DNA of 45,396 nucleotides from Rhizobium sp. Root1334 (lineage in GTDB: Bacteria > Pseudomonadota > Alphaproteobacteria > Rhizobiales > Rhizobiaceae), in the NCBI RefSeq assembly GCF_001426665.1, contig NZ_LMEY01000015.1, positions 1 through 45,396 of the forward strand. The letters are read 5' to 3'. Every line of letters begins with the position of its first letter. The first letter of the stretch is position 1. Shown here in pieces: positions 43,288 through 45,396 of the stretch. The translations under genes and the position numbers were made by a program. The notes under the pieces were generated by a model, which saw nothing but the letters and a program-made list of their open reading frames with translations, was not told where the DNA came from and ran no database searches.

Positions 43288-44664
43288 ATGTCCGACCACA
43301 GCAACGAAATGACCGCCTGGGACCGCGACCACTTCTTCCATCCGTCAACCCATATGGGCATGCACGCGCGCGGCGAGGCTTCGACGAGGATCATTGCCGG
43401 CGGCGAAGGTGTCTACATCACCGATACCAACGGCCGCACCAGTCTCGATGCATTTGCCGGCCTCTATTGTGTCAATGTCGGCTATGGCCGCCAGAAGATT
43501 TCCGATGCTATCGCCGAACAGGCAAAGAACCTGGCCTATTATCACGCCTATGTCGGCCACGGCACGGAAGCCTCAATAACCCTGTCGAAGATGATCATCG
43601 ACCGGGCGCCATCGCATATGAGCCGCGTTTATTTTGGACTTTCCGGATCGGATGCCAACGAGACCAATATCAAGCTGATATGGTACTACAACAACATCCT
43701 CGGCCGTCCGGAAAAGAAGAAGATCATTTCACGCTGGCGGGGATATCACGGTTCCGGCGTCATGACCGGGAGCCTCACCGGTCTCGACCTGTTCCACAAT
43801 CTGTTCGACCTGCCGCGTGCGCCGATCCTGCATACGGAAGCCCCCTACTATTTTCGCCGCGCCGACCGGTCGATGAGCGAAGAGCAGTTTTCGCAACACT
43901 GCGCCGACACGCTGGAAGAGATGATCCTGGCAGAAGGTCCGGAGACGGTTGCCGCCTTCATCGGCGAACCGATCCTCGGGACCGGCGGCATTGTGCCACC
44001 GCCGGCCGGCTACTGGCAGAAGATCCAGGCCGTGCTTGAAAAATACGACATCCTGCTGATCGCCGATGAAGTCGTCACCGGTTTCGGCCGTCTCGGCTCG
44101 ATGTTCGGCTCCAGCCATTACGGCATCAAGCCGGATCTGATCACCATAGCCAAGGGCCTGACATCGGCCTATGCACCGCTCTCCGGCTCGATCGTCTCGG
44201 ACAGGATGTGGCAGGTGCTGGTCGAGGGTTCCGACAGGATGGGCGCCATCGGCCATGGCTGGACCTATTCCGCCCACCCGATCTGCGCCGCAGCCGGCAT
44301 TGCCAATCTGGAACTGGTGGATGAACTCGGCCTTGTCGAAAATGCCGGCTCCACCGGCGCCTATTTCCGCGCCGAACTGGCAAAGGCCGTCTCCAGCCAC
44401 AGGAATGTCGGCGAGGTGCGCGGCGACGGCCTGATGGCGGCGATCGAGTTCGTCGAAGACAGGGACGACCGGAAATTTTTCGATCCATCACGCAAGATCG
44501 GCCCTCAGATCTCGGCGGCACTGCTGGAGCGCGGTGTCATCGGCCGCGCGATGCCGCAGGGCGACATCCTCGGCTTTGCCCCGCCCCTCTGCCTGACCCG
44601 CGAAGAGGCCGACACCGTCGTGAAGGCTGCGGCCAGCGCCATCGAAGCCGTTTTAGGCCGGTGA
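43288..44664 (+). CDS. doeD: L-2,4-diaminobutyrate transaminase (DoeD/Atf)
   Basis: This 458-residue class III PLP aminotransferase has GLSGSDANETNIKL, the RWRGYHGSG loop, the metal/PLP-binding ADEVVTGFGRLG and the Schiff-base lysine in TIAKGLTSAYAPL. A CAAGGAATCC site precedes the ATG. In ectoine degradation it converts diaminobutyrate into aspartate semialdehyde for DoeC. The rightward operon ends here at the terminator at 44700. A damaged paralogue of its C-terminus lies at 12604-12853, more than 30 kb away. Confidence 0.92.
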   Translation: MSDHSNEMTAWDRDHFFHPSTHMGMHARGEASTRIIAGGEGVYITDTNGRTSLDAFAGLYCVNVGYGRQKISDAIAEQAKNLAYYHAYVGHGTEASITLSKMIIDRAPSHMSRVYFGLSGSDANETNIKLIWYYNNILGRPEKKKIISRWRGYHGSGVMTGSLTGLDLFHNLFDLPRAPILHTEAPYYFRRADRSMSEEQFSQHCADTLEEMILAEGPETVAAFIGEPILGTGGIVPPPAGYWQKIQAVLEKYDILLIADEVVTGFGRLGSMFGSSHYGIKPDLITIAKGLTSAYAPLSGSIVSDRMWQVLVEGSDRMGAIGHGWTYSAHPICAAAGIANLELVDELGLVENAGSTGAYFRAELAKAVSSHRNVGEVRGDGLMAAIEFVEDRDDRKFFDPSRKIGPQISAALLERGVIGRAMPQGDILGFAPPLCLTREEADTVVKAAASAIEAVLGR

Positions 44665-44699
44665 CGAGAAGCCACCCAATACCAATACAAAGATAGTCG

Positions 44700-44736
44700 C
44701 TGCCGTGCTCTCCTCGGGGCACGGCAGAGTTGTTTT
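44700..44736 (+). terminator. Rho-independent terminator after doeD
   Basis: A perfect 9-bp stem (CTGCCGTGC at 44700-44708 with GCACGGCAG at 44719-44727, ten-base loop) is followed by AGTTGTTTTTG. It lies 36 bases after the doeD stop and ends the rightward ectoine operon. Confidence 0.85.
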
Positions 44737-44769
44737 TGCCATCAGGGCGCAGGATGCTCAACGTTCCAG

Positions 44770-44980
44770 CAGTGCAACGCTGACCGGTCGCGAAGAAGCC
44801 GGAATTGGCAGCAGCCTCGACGGCAACGGTCAGGTCGGTATCATCAAGCACGACCATCGGGTTCTTGCCGCCCATTTCCAGCTGGAACTTGCGGTTATGT
44901 TCGATGGAAGCAGCAGCGACACGCTTTCCCGTACCGATCGAACCGGTAAAGGGTATCCGTTGCGAGCGCCCCACAGCAAT
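44770..44980 (-). pseudogene. Aldehyde dehydrogenase central-domain remnant
   Basis: Read leftward, the frame gives RIPFTGSIGTGKRVAAAS, NRKFQLEMGGKNPMVVLDD and AANSGFFATGQRCTAG. These are the cofactor-binding loop, the catalytic Glu and the nucleophile Cys region of an aldehyde dehydrogenase, similar to alpha-ketoglutarate semialdehyde dehydrogenases. The N- and C-terminal parts are missing. It is not a copy of the nearby doeC, whose matching residues differ. Confidence 0.85.
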
Positions 44981-45396
44981 TTGCCTTGACGTTCGATGGG
45001 TTCGCTACGTCGTGATGTCGCCTGACGCCAAAGGCAACATAGGAAGCGCCTAAAGCGTATCGGCTTGCAGTGCGCGTAGATGCTCTCGACCGCGAACGGA
45101 ATCGTACGCCAGGCGTCTTTAAGAATGGCCTCAGGCGGCTTTGGAAACGCCGTCGCGATCATTTCGATCAGATCGGGCTTTGTGCATTGAATGAGAATGC
45201 CCATGATTGGTTCGCCGGTCTGCTTGTGAGCGAACAGGGGCGCCCATTCTTCAAAGTTTAAGCCGATGGCCCCAAAGAACCCGTCAGCCCAGTCTCCGGA
45301 AAGCACCTCTTCCTCGTCAGTGCGCATCAACATCGGAGCATATCGGTGGGGCGTCGTTAGCTGGTGGGCTATGAGGTTGTAATGATCGACGATCGT
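44830..45396 (-). CDS. YecA/UPF0149-family protein, runs off the window
   Basis: Open from the window edge, the leftward frame gives TIVDHYNLIAHQL, APMLMRTDEEEVLSGDWADG and FFGAIGLNFEEWAPLF. This matches the central part of the UPF0149/YecA family, small proteins that often end in a SEC-C zinc motif. That motif is not seen. The family match fades after about 45065, and the frame then runs through the aldehyde dehydrogenase remnant in a different frame to a stop at 44830. The 3' end therefore seems to be replaced by remnant sequence, and the gene may be broken. The function of the family is poorly known. Confidence 0.65.
   Translation of the reverse strand, partial: TIVDHYNLIAHQLTTPHRYAPMLMRTDEEEVLSGDWADGFFGAIGLNFEEWAPLFAHKQTGEPIMGILIQCTKPDLIEMIATAFPKPPEAILKDAWRTIPFAVESIYAHCKPIRFRRFLCCLWRQATSRRSEPIERQGKLLWGARNGYPLPVRSVRESVSLLLPSNITASSSWKWAARTRWSCLMIPT

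Noticed and set aside
1..45396. CRISPR arrays, tRNA or rRNA genes, riboswitches
   Set aside because: No regularly spaced repeats, cloverleaf-like sequences, rRNA signatures or known riboswitch cores were noticed by eye. A covariance-model search would be needed to exclude small RNAs.

Overview
The window looks like accessory (probably megaplasmid or chromid) DNA of an alphaproteobacterium of the Rhizobiales, most likely Rhizobiaceae. This rests on the ectoine gene order (ehuABCD-eutABC-doeAB-enuR-doeX-doeC-doeD, as on the Sinorhizobium meliloti pSymB megaplasmid), a high-GC codon style, several solute ABC transporters next to dedicated regulators, and rhizobial-type insertion sequences (IS630, IS1111/IS110, IS6, IS701, IS3/IS407). 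The species cannot be named from the sequence alone. No rRNA, tRNA, CRISPR array or replication origin was seen.

Region 1 (1-11.4 kb) opens with a decayed IS630 transposase and then holds a catabolic module. A LysR regulator and a periplasmic binding protein read leftward. A rightward operon encodes a three-part amine/opine-type dehydrogenase (FAD subunit, small [2Fe-2S] protein, NAD/FAD subunit with a BFD-like cluster), an aldehyde dehydrogenase, DapB- and DapA-like proteins, an amino-acid ABC permease and ATPase, and a lysine-6-dehydrogenase/saccharopine-reductase-like enzyme. This combination suggests uptake and breakdown of a lysine-, diaminopimelate- or piperidine-dicarboxylate-related compound. 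I do not recognise it as a named pathway, and it is the best candidate here for an undescribed system.

Region 2 (11.4-19.4 kb) has an IS1111 remnant, an orphan exported protein and a remnant of a DoeD-like aminotransferase. These are followed by a CUT2-type sugar ABC transporter operon ending in a fused dihydroxyacetone-type kinase, with a convergent SorC-family regulator. The set fits uptake and phosphorylation of a short ketose or polyol-derived ketose.

Region 3 (19.4-31.4 kb) is a mobile-element graveyard. It contains an IS6 remnant, a translationally coupled vapB-vapC-tyrosine recombinase cassette, an IS701 copy, a frameshifted arylsulfatase, and an IS3/IS407 element whose orfB carries a palindromic insertion and is split by an IS110/IS1111 element with mappable ends. 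It also holds a cyclase fragment, other gene scraps, and one intact homocysteine S-methyltransferase-like gene.

Region 4 (31.4-44.7 kb) is a complete ectoine/5-hydroxyectoine uptake and degradation cluster. The leftward arm is enuR-ehuABCD-eutABC-doeAB and the rightward arm is doeX-doeC-doeD, ending in a clear terminator. Ectoine is imported by EhuABCD, hydroxyectoine is probably converted by EutABC, the ring is opened by DoeA, the acetyl group is removed by DoeB, and diaminobutyrate is taken to aspartate by DoeD and DoeC. Shared GTCAATTG-type palindromes lie upstream of ehuA and in the enuR/doeX divergent gap. The window ends in an aldehyde dehydrogenase scrap and a YecA-family gene that runs off the edge.
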